Origin: Bacteroidota bacterium
Lineage (GTDB): Bacteria; Bacteroidota; Bacteroidia; B-17B0; Aurantibacillaceae
Length of the DNA: 5,853 nt
Direction: 5' to 3'
NCBI GenBank assembly: GCA_025359355.1
Contig: JANYGR010000549.1
Span: 1 to 5,853 of the forward strand
Shown: piece after piece, positions 1 to 5,853 of the stretch
Layout: each line of letters starts with the position of its first letter
Numbering within the stretch: the stretch's first letter is position 1
Translations under genes and position numbers: made by a program
Notes under the pieces: model-generated
Databases searched by the model: none
What the model saw: the letters and a program-made list of their open reading frames with translations, nothing else
Told to the model about the DNA's origin: nothing

Positions 1-443
1 CACCTTTCAAAAAAATAGAAATTGGTACTGGTCGTAAATTGAAAGACGGAAAAGATATTGCTATTTTATCGTTAGGGCATCCTGGAAACTTTGCAGCTAC
101 AGCTATTAAGGCTTTAGAAGAAGATGGTGTTTCGCCAGCGCATTACGATTTACGTTTTGCGAAACCTTTGGATGAGACAATGTTACATGAAGTATTTACA
201 CGTTATAAAAAAATAATTACCATCGAAGATGGAACCATCGTTGGCGGTGTAGGTTCTGCTATTTTAGAATTTATGTCGGATCACGGTTATACCGCTCAGG
301 TAAAGCGTTTGGGGATGCCTGATAAATTTATTGAACATGGCGAACCAAACGAATTATATACAGAGTGTGGTTTTTCTGCCAAACAAATTGCAGTTGAAGT
401 ACTAGAACTTCTAAAAGAAAAGAAAGAAGTAAAAGTAGGTTAG
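1..443 (+). CDS. dxs: 1-deoxy-D-xylulose-5-phosphate synthase, C-terminal part (partial)
   Basis: DXS is a cytoplasmic thiamine-diphosphate enzyme that condenses pyruvate with glyceraldehyde 3-phosphate to give DXP, the first step of the MEP isoprenoid pathway. The first two bases belong to a split codon; the frame is open from position 3, so the gene is cut by the left edge and no start is visible. The 146 residues present correspond to the last quarter of a family usually about 620-640 residues long. They cover the transketolase C-terminal domain: IEIGTGRKLKDGKDIAILS, then DLRFAKPLDE, TIEDGTIVGGVGSAILEFM, and LGMPDKFIEHGEPNELY near the end. These blocks are characteristic of DXS rather than transketolase or pyruvate dehydrogenase E1 beta, although the thiamine-binding region lies outside the window. 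The tail is Lys/Glu-rich (LLKEKKEVKVG) and the stop is TAG. No T-rich terminator follows on this strand. Identification is strong, from recalled family motifs. Confidence 0.93.
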   Translation, partial: PFKKIEIGTGRKLKDGKDIAILSLGHPGNFAATAIKALEEDGVSPAHYDLRFAKPLDETMLHEVFTRYKKIITIEDGTIVGGVGSAILEFMSDHGYTAQVKRLGMPDKFIEHGEPNELYTECGFSAKQIAVEVLELLKEKKEVKVG

Positions 444-462
444 TAAAAAAATAAAAACGCTT

Positions 463-483
463 ATCAGGTTTTGAAACCTTGAT
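463..483. repeat. Inverted repeat / hairpin A downstream of dxs
   Basis: The arm ATCAGGTT (463-470) pairs with AACC-t-TGAT (475-483), giving 8 base pairs with one bulged T and a TTGA loop. On the + strand no T-run follows, so it is not a standard terminator for dxs. On the - strand it is followed after five bases by TTTTTATTTTTTT (complement of 444-456), the form of an intrinsic terminator for leftward transcription, although no leftward gene is evident to its right before the receptor. It overlaps hairpin B at 478-483, so the two structures exclude each other in one RNA. Function is inferred only from shape. Confidence 0.5.
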
Positions 484-504
484 GTTCCAAATTGGAATAT
501 CAAG
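478..504. repeat. 27-nt near-perfect palindrome (hairpin B)
   Basis: Two 13-nt arms flank a single central A at 491. The core TTCCAAATTGGAA (485-497) is perfectly symmetric, and the outer arms CTTGAT / ATCAAG are also perfect. The one departure, G484 opposite T498, can still pair as G-U in RNA. A one-base centre means an RNA hairpin would have to open its innermost pairs, whereas as DNA the site has the symmetry of a dimeric-regulator operator. It lies about 50 bp ahead of the promoter module of the peptidase gene. No T-tract follows. It could be an operator, an mRNA-end-stabilising hairpin for dxs, or a small dispersed palindromic repeat; the window cannot decide. Confidence 0.5.
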
Positions 505-552
505 TTGAGAATAGAGTATTATAATCAACAATCAATCTCACAGACTATTTTC

Positions 553-607
553 TTAATCTCATAGGCAAAATAAGGCTTTTACAATCTAAGATTTAGGTAT
601 ATGTTTA
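553..607 (+). promoter_or_regulatory. Putative promoter module, copy 1 (ahead of M1 peptidase)
   Basis: This 55-bp segment aligns without gaps to 2332-2386 ahead of purM, with 45 identical positions, including an uninterrupted 28-bp identity at 559-586 (core AGGCAAAATAAGGC followed by TTTTAC). Fourteen bases beyond the end of that block is TATGTTTA (600-607), one mismatch from the Bacteroidota -7 consensus TAnnTTTG. TTTT at 577-580 sits about 19 bases ahead of it, where a -33 element is expected. An 11-nt palindrome, AATCTAAGATT (583-593), lies between the two boxes in this copy only. If this is the promoter, transcription starts a few bases after 607, which rules out the ATG at 601 and supports the start at 640. 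The promoter role is inferred from the consensus and from the matched spacing in the second copy. Confidence 0.55.
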
Positions 608-639
608 GATTTGTAATTAGTAAAAATATTGGGTTTAGA

Positions 640-2283
640 ATGAAATTAAAAAACATCTTATTTTTTGTATCATTTACTTTTGTGTATTACTCTTATTCTC
701 AAAATAAGGTATTTACAAAAGAAGACACCTTGTTAGGAAGTAATAGTGTTTACAGGGTATGGTGGGATGTTCAGCATTATATTGTTTCTGTAAAACCAGA
801 TTTTGCAACTAAAACTATTTCAGGTAATACTATTATTGATTATAAAATATTGACGGATAGTTTGCCATTTACGATGCAACTTGATTTGCAGGAGCCATTA
901 ATCATTGATAGTTTATTTTTGGATAATACTAAACATACTCATTATCAGAAAGAGCAAAACCGTTATATGCTTGCTTTACCAATTCAAAACAAAGAAAGTA
1001 AACACTGTATTCAGGCCTATTATCACGGAAGTCCTAAAATTGCTGTTAATCCGCCTTGGGATGGCGGTTGGGTTTGGAAAAAAGATTCGTTAGGAAATCC
1101 ATGGATGAGCGTGGCTTGTCAAGGTGATGGCGCTAGCATCTGGTTTCCATGTAAAGATATACAGCGTGACGAACCAGACCAAGGAGCAACACTTATTATA
1201 ACGGTTCCCGATACATTGGTAGGAATTGGAAACGGTAAACTTATTAGCAAAGAGCCTAACGGAAGAGGTTTAATGACTTATACATGGAGAGTTACAAATC
1301 CTATCAATAGCTATGATATTATTCCTTACATAGGAAAATACACAGAAATAAAGGATTCTGTTATTGGAAAAAAAGGGTTACTTCAAACCAATTATTGGGT
1401 ATTAAATTACCATGTTAAACAAGCGAAACAACATGTAAAACCCAATGTAATTAAAACCATTAAGTGTTTAGAATATTGGTTTGGGCCTTATCCATTTTAT
1501 GAAGACTCCTATAAAATTGTAGAAGCACCATATTTAGGTATGGAGCATCAAAGCAATGTGGCTTATGGCAATTTTTATTTGAATGGTTATTTAGGCAAAG
1601 ATTTATCAAATACAGGCTGGGGCTTAAAATGGGACTTTATAGTTGTGCATGAAACAGCACACGAATGGTTTGGAAATAGTGTTACAGCAACTGATGTAGC
1701 GGATAATTGGATACACGAAGGTTTAGCATCTTATGCCGAAGTATTATTTACTGAATGTGAATTTGGGAAAGAAGCTGGTAATGATTATTGTGAAGGCGTC
1801 AGAAAATCGATTGATAATGATATTCCAGTAATTGGATCTTATGGCGTAAAAAACGAAGGCAGTAGCGATATGTATAATAAGGGAAGTAATGTGATACACA
1901 TGATTCGACAAATGATGGGTAACGACGAGCAGTTTATGGCTTTATTAAGAGATCTTTCAAAAACGTTTTATCATCAAACAGTTACAACTAAAGCCTTTGA
2001 AGCATTTATCAGTTTGAAAATAGGTAAGGATTTATCTTCTTTTTTTAATCAATATTTGCGCACCATTCAAATTCCTGATTTAGAATATAAAATTTCTAAA
2101 AACAAAGTACAATACCGTTATGCCAATTGTATCAATGATTTTGTGATGCCTATTCAAATAAAGGCAGATGAGGAATATGTTATTTCTCCCACAACAGAGT
2201 GGCAAAATTTAGTATTATCAAAAACGGTTAAAAACATTTCATTAAATAGAAATGTATATGTGAATTTAATTCGTAAAAAATAA
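640..2283 (+). CDS. Secreted M1-family zinc metallopeptidase (aminopeptidase-like)
   Basis: Predicted to hydrolyse peptides, probably from the N-terminus, outside the cytoplasm. Numbered from 640, the 547-residue protein begins with a signal peptide (MKLKNILFFVSFTFVYYSYSQ, likely cut after Ser-Gln), then an N-terminal beta domain typical of M1 enzymes. The catalytic domain has HETAHEWFGNS (His337, Glu338, His341) with WIHEG supplying the third zinc ligand Glu360, the exact HEXXH-X18-E spacing of the gluzincin family. Tyr412 in MYNKGSNVIHM matches the catalytic tyrosine of the family (Tyr383 of LTA4 hydrolase). The exopeptidase motif GxMEN appears as GMEHQ (300-304), so its Asn is replaced. 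The end (NVYVNLIRKK) has no type IX secretion sorting domain, and there is no long helical C-terminal domain as in PepN. An in-frame ATG at 601 would add 13 residues (MFRFVISKNIGFR) ahead of a good signal peptide and overlaps the predicted -7 box, so 640 is preferred. It appears to be transcribed alone; purM has its own promoter. Confidence 0.88.
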   Translation: MKLKNILFFVSFTFVYYSYSQNKVFTKEDTLLGSNSVYRVWWDVQHYIVSVKPDFATKTISGNTIIDYKILTDSLPFTMQLDLQEPLIIDSLFLDNTKHTHYQKEQNRYMLALPIQNKESKHCIQAYYHGSPKIAVNPPWDGGWVWKKDSLGNPWMSVACQGDGASIWFPCKDIQRDEPDQGATLIITVPDTLVGIGNGKLISKEPNGRGLMTYTWRVTNPINSYDIIPYIGKYTEIKDSVIGKKGLLQTNYWVLNYHVKQAKQHVKPNVIKTIKCLEYWFGPYPFYEDSYKIVEAPYLGMEHQSNVAYGNFYLNGYLGKDLSNTGWGLKWDFIVVHETAHEWFGNSVTATDVADNWIHEGLASYAEVLFTECEFGKEAGNDYCEGVRKSIDNDIPVIGSYGVKNEGSSDMYNKGSNVIHMIRQMMGNDEQFMALLRDLSKTFYHQTVTTKAFEAFISLKIGKDLSSFFNQYLRTIQIPDLEYKISKNKVQYRYANCINDFVMPIQIKADEEYVISPTTEWQNLVLSKTVKNISLNRNVYVNLIRKK

Positions 2284-2331
2284 CACTAAAAGTTACTGAT
2301 TTTATAGTTGTTGGGTTTATAGCCATTTCCG

Positions 2332-2386
2332 TTAATATCATAGGCAAAATAAGGCTTTTACAATCGGAAATTCAGTCTTATATTTG
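2332..2386 (+). promoter_or_regulatory. Putative promoter module, copy 2 (ahead of purM)
   Basis: This is the second copy of the 55-bp module at 553-607; the 28-bp identical block is at 2338-2365. It ends in TATATTTG (2379-2386), an exact match to the Bacteroidota -7 consensus TAnnTTTG, with TTTT (2356-2359) at the -33 distance. Transcription would start around 2390, leaving a short leader to the purM ATG at 2407. No Shine-Dalgarno sequence is present (TTAATACAACACGCTC precedes the ATG), as is usual in this phylum. The exact consensus match makes this the better supported of the two promoter calls. Confidence 0.7.
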
Positions 2387-2406
2387 CACCTTAATACAAC
2401 ACGCTC

Positions 2407-3606
2407 ATGTCTGATTTAAAATATAATTTACGTGGTGTTTCTGCTTCTAAGGAAGATGTGCATCAAGCGATTTCCAATATTGATAAAGGATTATTTCCTC
2501 AAGCCTTTTGCAAAATTGTTCCTGATTATTTAACAGGTAGTGATGAGCACTGTATTATTATGCATGCAGATGGCGCTGGTACTAAATCTTCTTTAGCGTA
2601 TACCTATTGGAAAGAAACAGGCGATTTAAACGTTTGGAAAGGCATTGCGCAAGATGCAGTGATTATGAATATTGATGATTTAATTTGCGTTGGTGCTACC
2701 AATCATATTTTATTATCATCAACCATTGGTCGTAATAAAGGTTTAATTACAGGAGAAGTTATTTCGGCAATTATTAATGGCACCGAAGAAGTGCTACAAA
2801 ACTTACGCGATAACGGGATTGATATTCGCTCTACAGGCGGCGAAACTGCGGATGTGGGCGACTTAGTGCGAACCTTAATTGTTGATAGCACTGTTATTTG
2901 TCGGATGAAAAAAACAGAGGTTATTTCTAATCATAACATTCAACCGGGTAATGTGATTGTTGGTTTGGCTTCTTACGGAAAAGCAACTTATGAAACCGAA
3001 TACAATGGCGGCATGGGAAGCAATGGCTTAACAAGTGCTCGTCATGATGTATTCAGTAAGGCCATTGCAGAAAAATATCCTGAATCTTATGATACGAATT
3101 TACCAAAAGAAGTAACTTATTGCGGACAAATGAACTTGACCGATTTAATAGATGTTTCTTATACAGATGCAAATGGAAAAATAATTCATGAAAAAGTAAC
3201 TGCTGGAAAATTAGTATTATCACCAACACGTACATACGCGCCTGTTGTAAAAAAACTAATTGAAGTGTTAGGAAATAAAATCAATGGCATGGTGCATTGC
3301 AGTGGTGGCGCACAAACTAAGGTGTTGCATTTTGTAAACGATGTGCATATTATTAAAAATAATATGCTACCAGTTCCTCCATTATTCAAATTAATTCATG
3401 AGCAAAGTAAAACCGATTATAAAGAAATGTATAAAGTCTTTAATATGGGGCATCGCTTAGAAGTGTATTTATCGGAAGAGCATGCGCAAGAAGTAATTGC
3501 TATTGCGAAATCATTTAATATTGATGCGCAAATTATTGGCAGAGTAGAAAAACATACTGGGAAAAAAGTAACCATCGAATCAGAGTTTGGAAAGTTTGAA
3601 TATTAA
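2407..3606 (+). CDS. purM: Phosphoribosylformylglycinamidine cyclo-ligase (AIR synthase), Bacteroidota type
   Basis: PurM closes the imidazole ring in de novo purine synthesis, converting FGAM and ATP to AIR, ADP and phosphate in the cytoplasm. The 399-residue protein shows the PurM/PurL-superfamily blocks in order: HADGAGTKSSLAY (53-65), whose D-G-x-G-T-K is the nucleotide-binding signature; NIDDLICVGA (88-97); GGETADVGD (144-152); GGMGSNGLTSARHD (201-214); MVHCSGGAQTKVL (295-307) and VFNMGHRLEVY (344-354) in the C-terminal AIRS_C domain. E. coli PurM is about 345 residues. The extra length, the N-terminus NLRGVSASKEDV in place of the classical YKDAGVDI, and FNMGHR in place of FNMGVG are what I recall of the Bacteroidota branch; this was not verified by search. 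The gene sits close behind an exact TAnnTTTG promoter box and only 11 bp ahead of a small lipoprotein gene. Other AIRS-fold enzymes (ThiL, SelD, HypE) lack this block set. Confidence 0.88.
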   Translation: MSDLKYNLRGVSASKEDVHQAISNIDKGLFPQAFCKIVPDYLTGSDEHCIIMHADGAGTKSSLAYTYWKETGDLNVWKGIAQDAVIMNIDDLICVGATNHILLSSTIGRNKGLITGEVISAIINGTEEVLQNLRDNGIDIRSTGGETADVGDLVRTLIVDSTVICRMKKTEVISNHNIQPGNVIVGLASYGKATYETEYNGGMGSNGLTSARHDVFSKAIAEKYPESYDTNLPKEVTYCGQMNLTDLIDVSYTDANGKIIHEKVTAGKLVLSPTRTYAPVVKKLIEVLGNKINGMVHCSGGAQTKVLHFVNDVHIIKNNMLPVPPLFKLIHEQSKTDYKEMYKVFNMGHRLEVYLSEEHAQEVIAIAKSFNIDAQIIGRVEKHTGKKVTIESEFGKFEY

Positions 3607-3617
3607 TTCAACGAACG

Positions 3618-3971
3618 ATGAACAGAATTTCAATCATATTTCTTTTAGTAATCTTTACTTTGGGTTGTACTAAAAAAACGCTTGTATCAGTTGATGCCAC
3701 TGTAACTATTACCAAGGCCGTCGACTCATTACCTGCTCAGATTTATGTTGAATATTATGATGTTACAAATGGTACAGTAAATCAAACTGTTTATTCAAAT
3801 TGGACTATTCAGCGCAATCTTCATTCCGACCAATATGCAACGTTAAAAGCAACAGCGATGAGTAATGTAAAAACAATATCCATTCAACTTGCAGGCAGAG
3901 GAACGACAGTTTCTAATAATTGTAATGGTTCTAATTGTACCATTGATATTAGAAAAAATATGTATGAGTAA
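3618..3971 (+). CDS. Putative small lipoprotein, function unknown
   Basis: A 117-residue protein I do not recognise firmly. It starts with a short, basic then hydrophobic signal (MNRISIIFLLVIFTLGC). Cys17 is placed as a lipobox cysteine, with TLG before it: a loose fit, since -3 is Thr rather than Leu, but Leu15-Gly16-Cys17 is acceptable. The residues after Cys are TKK, without the acidic stretch that in some Bacteroidota sends lipoproteins to the cell surface, so a periplasm-facing position is an inference. The mature part alternates polar and hydrophobic residues (QIYVEYYDVTNGTV, KTISIQLAG) and is probably all beta. Near the end Cys102 and Cys107 form a CNGSNC motif that could be a disulfide or metal site. 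The layout faintly resembles small MmpS-like beta lipoproteins, only a weak impression. It follows purM by 11 bp with no visible promoter, suggesting cotranscription, and ends 16 nt from the converging receptor gene. Confidence 0.7.
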   Translation: MNRISIIFLLVIFTLGCTKKTLVSVDATVTITKAVDSLPAQIYVEYYDVTNGTVNQTVYSNWTIQRNLHSDQYATLKATAMSNVKTISIQLAGRGTTVSNNCNGSNCTIDIRKNMYE

Positions 3972-3979
3972 TATTACTC
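3966..3979. terminator. Perfect 14-bp palindrome at a convergent gene junction, possible weak bidirectional terminator
   Basis: GAGTAATATTACTC is its own reverse complement. As RNA it could form a five-pair GAGTA/TACTC stem with an ATAT loop from either strand. It covers the last codons and TAA stop of the lipoprotein gene and lies just beyond the stop of the receptor gene on the other strand. The flanks are T-rich on both outgoing sides (TTTATTTCTT starting about 8 bases on for rightward RNA, ATTTTTTCTAAT for leftward RNA), but the stem is short and AT-rich, so termination strength is doubtful. It is the only symmetric element seen between the two convergent genes. Confidence 0.4.
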
Positions 3980-3987
3980 TCCAAAAT

Positions 3988-5853
3988 TTATTTCTTAAAA
4001 TACTTTATCACGATGCCAGCTTCAAAATTTCGCAGTGGCATAGGGCGATTGGAAACAACGGTATAATTTTTATTAAACAGATTATTAATACTTCCGAAAA
4101 ACTCGATACTCATTTTTTTAACAACATAATTATATGATGCTTTGATGTTCGCAGTATAATAGGGTGTTAGCCAAGATGAATTATCTGTTGTGGTAAATCG
4201 ATAGCCAGTATACGTTTGATTAAATAAGAGACTCGCTTTTTTATAAGTGATATAAATACCTGCCTGTCCTGCATAACGAGGCGTATAAATTAATTGTCGT
4301 CCAATTGAATTATCATTTTCACTTTTATTCGCTTGATTTGTTGCTAAAACGTATGATGTATTGACAATTAATTTAATCAACGCTTCTTTGTGATGGTAGG
4401 TTAATTCTGTTTTTGTTTCTGTACCTCTGCTGTATACTTGAGCAATATTTTGTGGAGTCCAATAATTATTTATGCTTGGTAACCAAATGATCCAATTGAT
4501 AGTATGTCTATTAAAATAAGTTCCTTCAAACAAAAACGACATCTTTTTTTTCTGCAATTTGAATTCTAAACCTCCATCAAATTCGTATGCTTGTTCTGGC
4601 TTTAAATTAGGGTTTCCGCCAGGATTCCAATATAAATCATTTAAAGTTGGCTGTCTAAAAGACGTATTTGCATTTACTTTAGCAGCAAGGTATTTATGTA
4701 TTTGATAGTGAAACCCAGTGTTTCCGGTAAAAGGAATCGTAGTTAAATTTGTAAATTCTTTACGAATGGAAATATTATAATTTAATTTGGATTGAAAGAC
4801 TTGTAATTTATAGGCAGCAAAAAAAGCTAATTTATTTAATGTATGAATTGCATCATACGTTATCGCATCTGATTTATAAGACGTTGCGTTAGCGCCAATA
4901 TGAAAAGTGTGATGCTTTAATGTATAGGTATTGTCACTCTCTAAAATAACAGTGTTTACAGTACTTTTGGAGTATATGTTAGCTAGGGTATCTGTGTAAT
5001 TTAAGTCGTCTTTAAAATAAGCAAAACGAATAATTGATTTTAAATTTCGCTGATGATAATTCCAATCCGCATTTATTTTTAAGTTTTCATCGTCTTGGCT
5101 TTGTTTGCTAATAGTATTAGTATACGAAGGTAAATTGCGATGCGTAGCGTTATACCACAAACGCACATTCATGGTTTGATTGGGAGTTACTAAAAAGGAA
5201 AGCTCTTGTAATAAGCCTTTAGTCAAGTAATCAGCATGAGTGACTTGTTTATGAGGATTTACTTTATCAGTTGTATCATTATACCTGTAATTGTTTAGAG
5301 AACTTGTATAATAGATGCGTGTATTTGAACTTATTCTTTTATAACTCAATTGAATAGCCGTAGCTAATTTTTTTGTATCAAAACTTCCGCCGCTTACTTG
5401 TAACGTTGTGACAAATCCTTTATTAAAGGCATTTGTATTTCGTAATTGTATACTGCCTCCCATGGCGCCGCTACCATTTAAGGTACTGCCTCCACCATAC
5501 TCTAATGAAATATTTTGGAAAAGCATCGTGGGAATAAGGCTCAAATCGGTTTGTCCTAACATCGGATTTTGTATATTCAATCCGTTCCATAATACGGCTG
5601 TTTGACTGGCATTTCCACCACGAATGCTTGTTGTGGCAATGTTGCCATTACCATAAGATTTTATATGTATAGCAGATTGATTCGATAATAAATCTGCTAA
5701 CGACGTAGTTGAATAACGTTCTAAAATTAAACTATCAATTGTTGTCGTTTTTTTAGAAGCTTGTAAAATTTGTTGCTTTGTCTCTGTAATGGTAACCTCC
5801 ATTAACTGTTGAGTCAAAGAATCTTTGTGTTGAGCATGAACAAAGTTAATACA
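3988..5853 (-). CDS. TonB-dependent outer-membrane receptor, BtuB-like (N-terminal end missing)
   Basis: An energised outer-membrane transporter: a plug inside a 22-stranded barrel, driven by TonB-ExbBD. The frame stays open through the right edge. The 621 residues present begin CINFVHAQHKDS, which looks like the end of a signal peptide cut near Ala-Gln, so only a short piece is probably absent; the TTG at 5815-5817 is not the start. EVTITET (residues 19-25 of the fragment) is placed where a TonB box belongs. The plug follows: SLADLLSNQSAIHIKSYG, then TSIRGGNASQTAVLWNGLNIQNPMLGQTDLSLIP, then SLEYGGGSTLNGSGAMGGSIQL. The barrel includes NPNLKPEQAYEFDGGLEF, and the end is NINNLFNKNYTV...AGIVIKYFKK, a usual last strand. 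No carboxypeptidase-like extension domain or SusD partner is visible, which argues against a SusC polysaccharide system. The plug resembles BtuB/iron-complex receptors; cobalamin is a plausible substrate, but the sequence does not prove it. Confidence 0.9.
   Translation of the reverse strand, partial: CINFVHAQHKDSLTQQLMEVTITETKQQILQASKKTTTIDSLILERYSTTSLADLLSNQSAIHIKSYGNGNIATTSIRGGNASQTAVLWNGLNIQNPMLGQTDLSLIPTMLFQNISLEYGGGSTLNGSGAMGGSIQLRNTNAFNKGFVTTLQVSGGSFDTKKLATAIQLSYKRISSNTRIYYTSSLNNYRYNDTTDKVNPHKQVTHADYLTKGLLQELSFLVTPNQTMNVRLWYNATHRNLPSYTNTISKQSQDDENLKINADWNYHQRNLKSIIRFAYFKDDLNYTDTLANIYSKSTVNTVILESDNTYTLKHHTFHIGANATSYKSDAITYDAIHTLNKLAFFAAYKLQVFQSKLNYNISIRKEFTNLTTIPFTGNTGFHYQIHKYLAAKVNANTSFRQPTLNDLYWNPGGNPNLKPEQAYEFDGGLEFKLQKKKMSFLFEGTYFNRHTINWIIWLPSINNYWTPQNIAQVYSRGTETKTELTYHHKEALIKLIVNTSYVLATNQANKSENDNSIGRQLIYTPRYAGQAGIYITYKKASLLFNQTYTGYRFTTTDNSSWLTPYYTANIKASYNYVVKKMSIEFFGSINNLFNKNYTVVSNRPMPLRNFEAGIVIKYFKK

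Noticed and set aside
328..531. Open frame of 67 codons on the - strand across the end of dxs
   Set aside because: It overlaps the strongly supported dxs coding sequence and the palindromic region, and the translation resembles no protein.
601..639. ATG at 601 as start of the peptidase
   Set aside because: It adds residues ahead of a good signal peptide and overlaps the predicted -7 promoter box; 640 fits better.
2301..2322. Direct repeat TTTATAG (2301-2307 and 2316-2322) between the peptidase and purM
   Set aside because: Seven AT-rich bases repeated once is expected by chance in such DNA, and there is no further support.
2284..2331. Search for a terminator after the peptidase gene
   Set aside because: No stem of useful length followed by a T-run could be found here.
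2703..3389. Several 60-67 codon open frames on the - strand inside purM
   Set aside because: They lie wholly within a well-supported gene and have no recognisable motifs.
3889..4137. 82-codon + strand frame spanning the lipoprotein end and the receptor gene end
   Set aside because: It overlaps two better-supported genes, one of them on the opposite strand, and shows no protein-like features.
5408..5605. 65-codon + strand frame opposite the receptor plug
   Set aside because: It is antisense to the conserved plug domain, whose codons explain the open frame.
1..5853. CRISPR array, tRNA or rRNA gene, insertion sequence, phage or defence genes
   Set aside because: No regularly spaced repeats, cloverleaf sequence, transposase motifs or defence domains were seen. 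The only notable repeat is the promoter-like module, present as two copies in the same orientation.

Overview
The window looks like ordinary chromosomal sequence from a low-GC member of the Bacteroidota, probably a flavobacterium-like or chitinophaga-like lineage. The support is AT-rich DNA, no Shine-Dalgarno sequences ahead of the starts, a TAnnTTTG-type -7 promoter element, a signal peptide ending in Ser-Gln, a Bacteroidota-style PurM of 399 residues, and a TonB-dependent outer-membrane receptor. All identifications come from reading the sequence; no database search was run.

Layout. Positions 1-443 (+) carry the C-terminal end of 1-deoxy-D-xylulose-5-phosphate synthase (dxs), cut by the left edge. 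A 157-196 nt gap follows, holding two overlapping inverted repeats and a promoter-like module. Next is a secreted M1-family zinc metallopeptidase (640-2283, +), whose start is best placed at 640 rather than at the upstream ATG at 601. A second gap (2284-2406) carries a near-copy of the same promoter module and leads into purM (2407-3606, +). Eleven bases after purM comes a small putative lipoprotein of unknown function (3618-3971, +), probably cotranscribed with purM. Facing these genes is a TonB-dependent receptor (3988-5853, -), which ends 16 nt from the lipoprotein stop and runs off the right edge just inside its signal peptide. A perfect 14-bp palindrome lies at the convergence point.

The genes do not form an evident single pathway: isoprenoid precursor synthesis, extracytoplasmic peptide breakdown, purine synthesis and outer-membrane uptake. 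The most informative non-coding observation is that the peptidase and purM genes are each preceded by a 55-bp segment matching at 45 positions without gaps. Each segment includes an identical 28-bp block placed exactly the same distance ahead of a -7-like box. This suggests a duplicated or shared promoter/operator module and possible co-regulation. I found no CRISPR array, mobile element, RNA gene or defence system, and nothing that amounts to a new multi-gene system.
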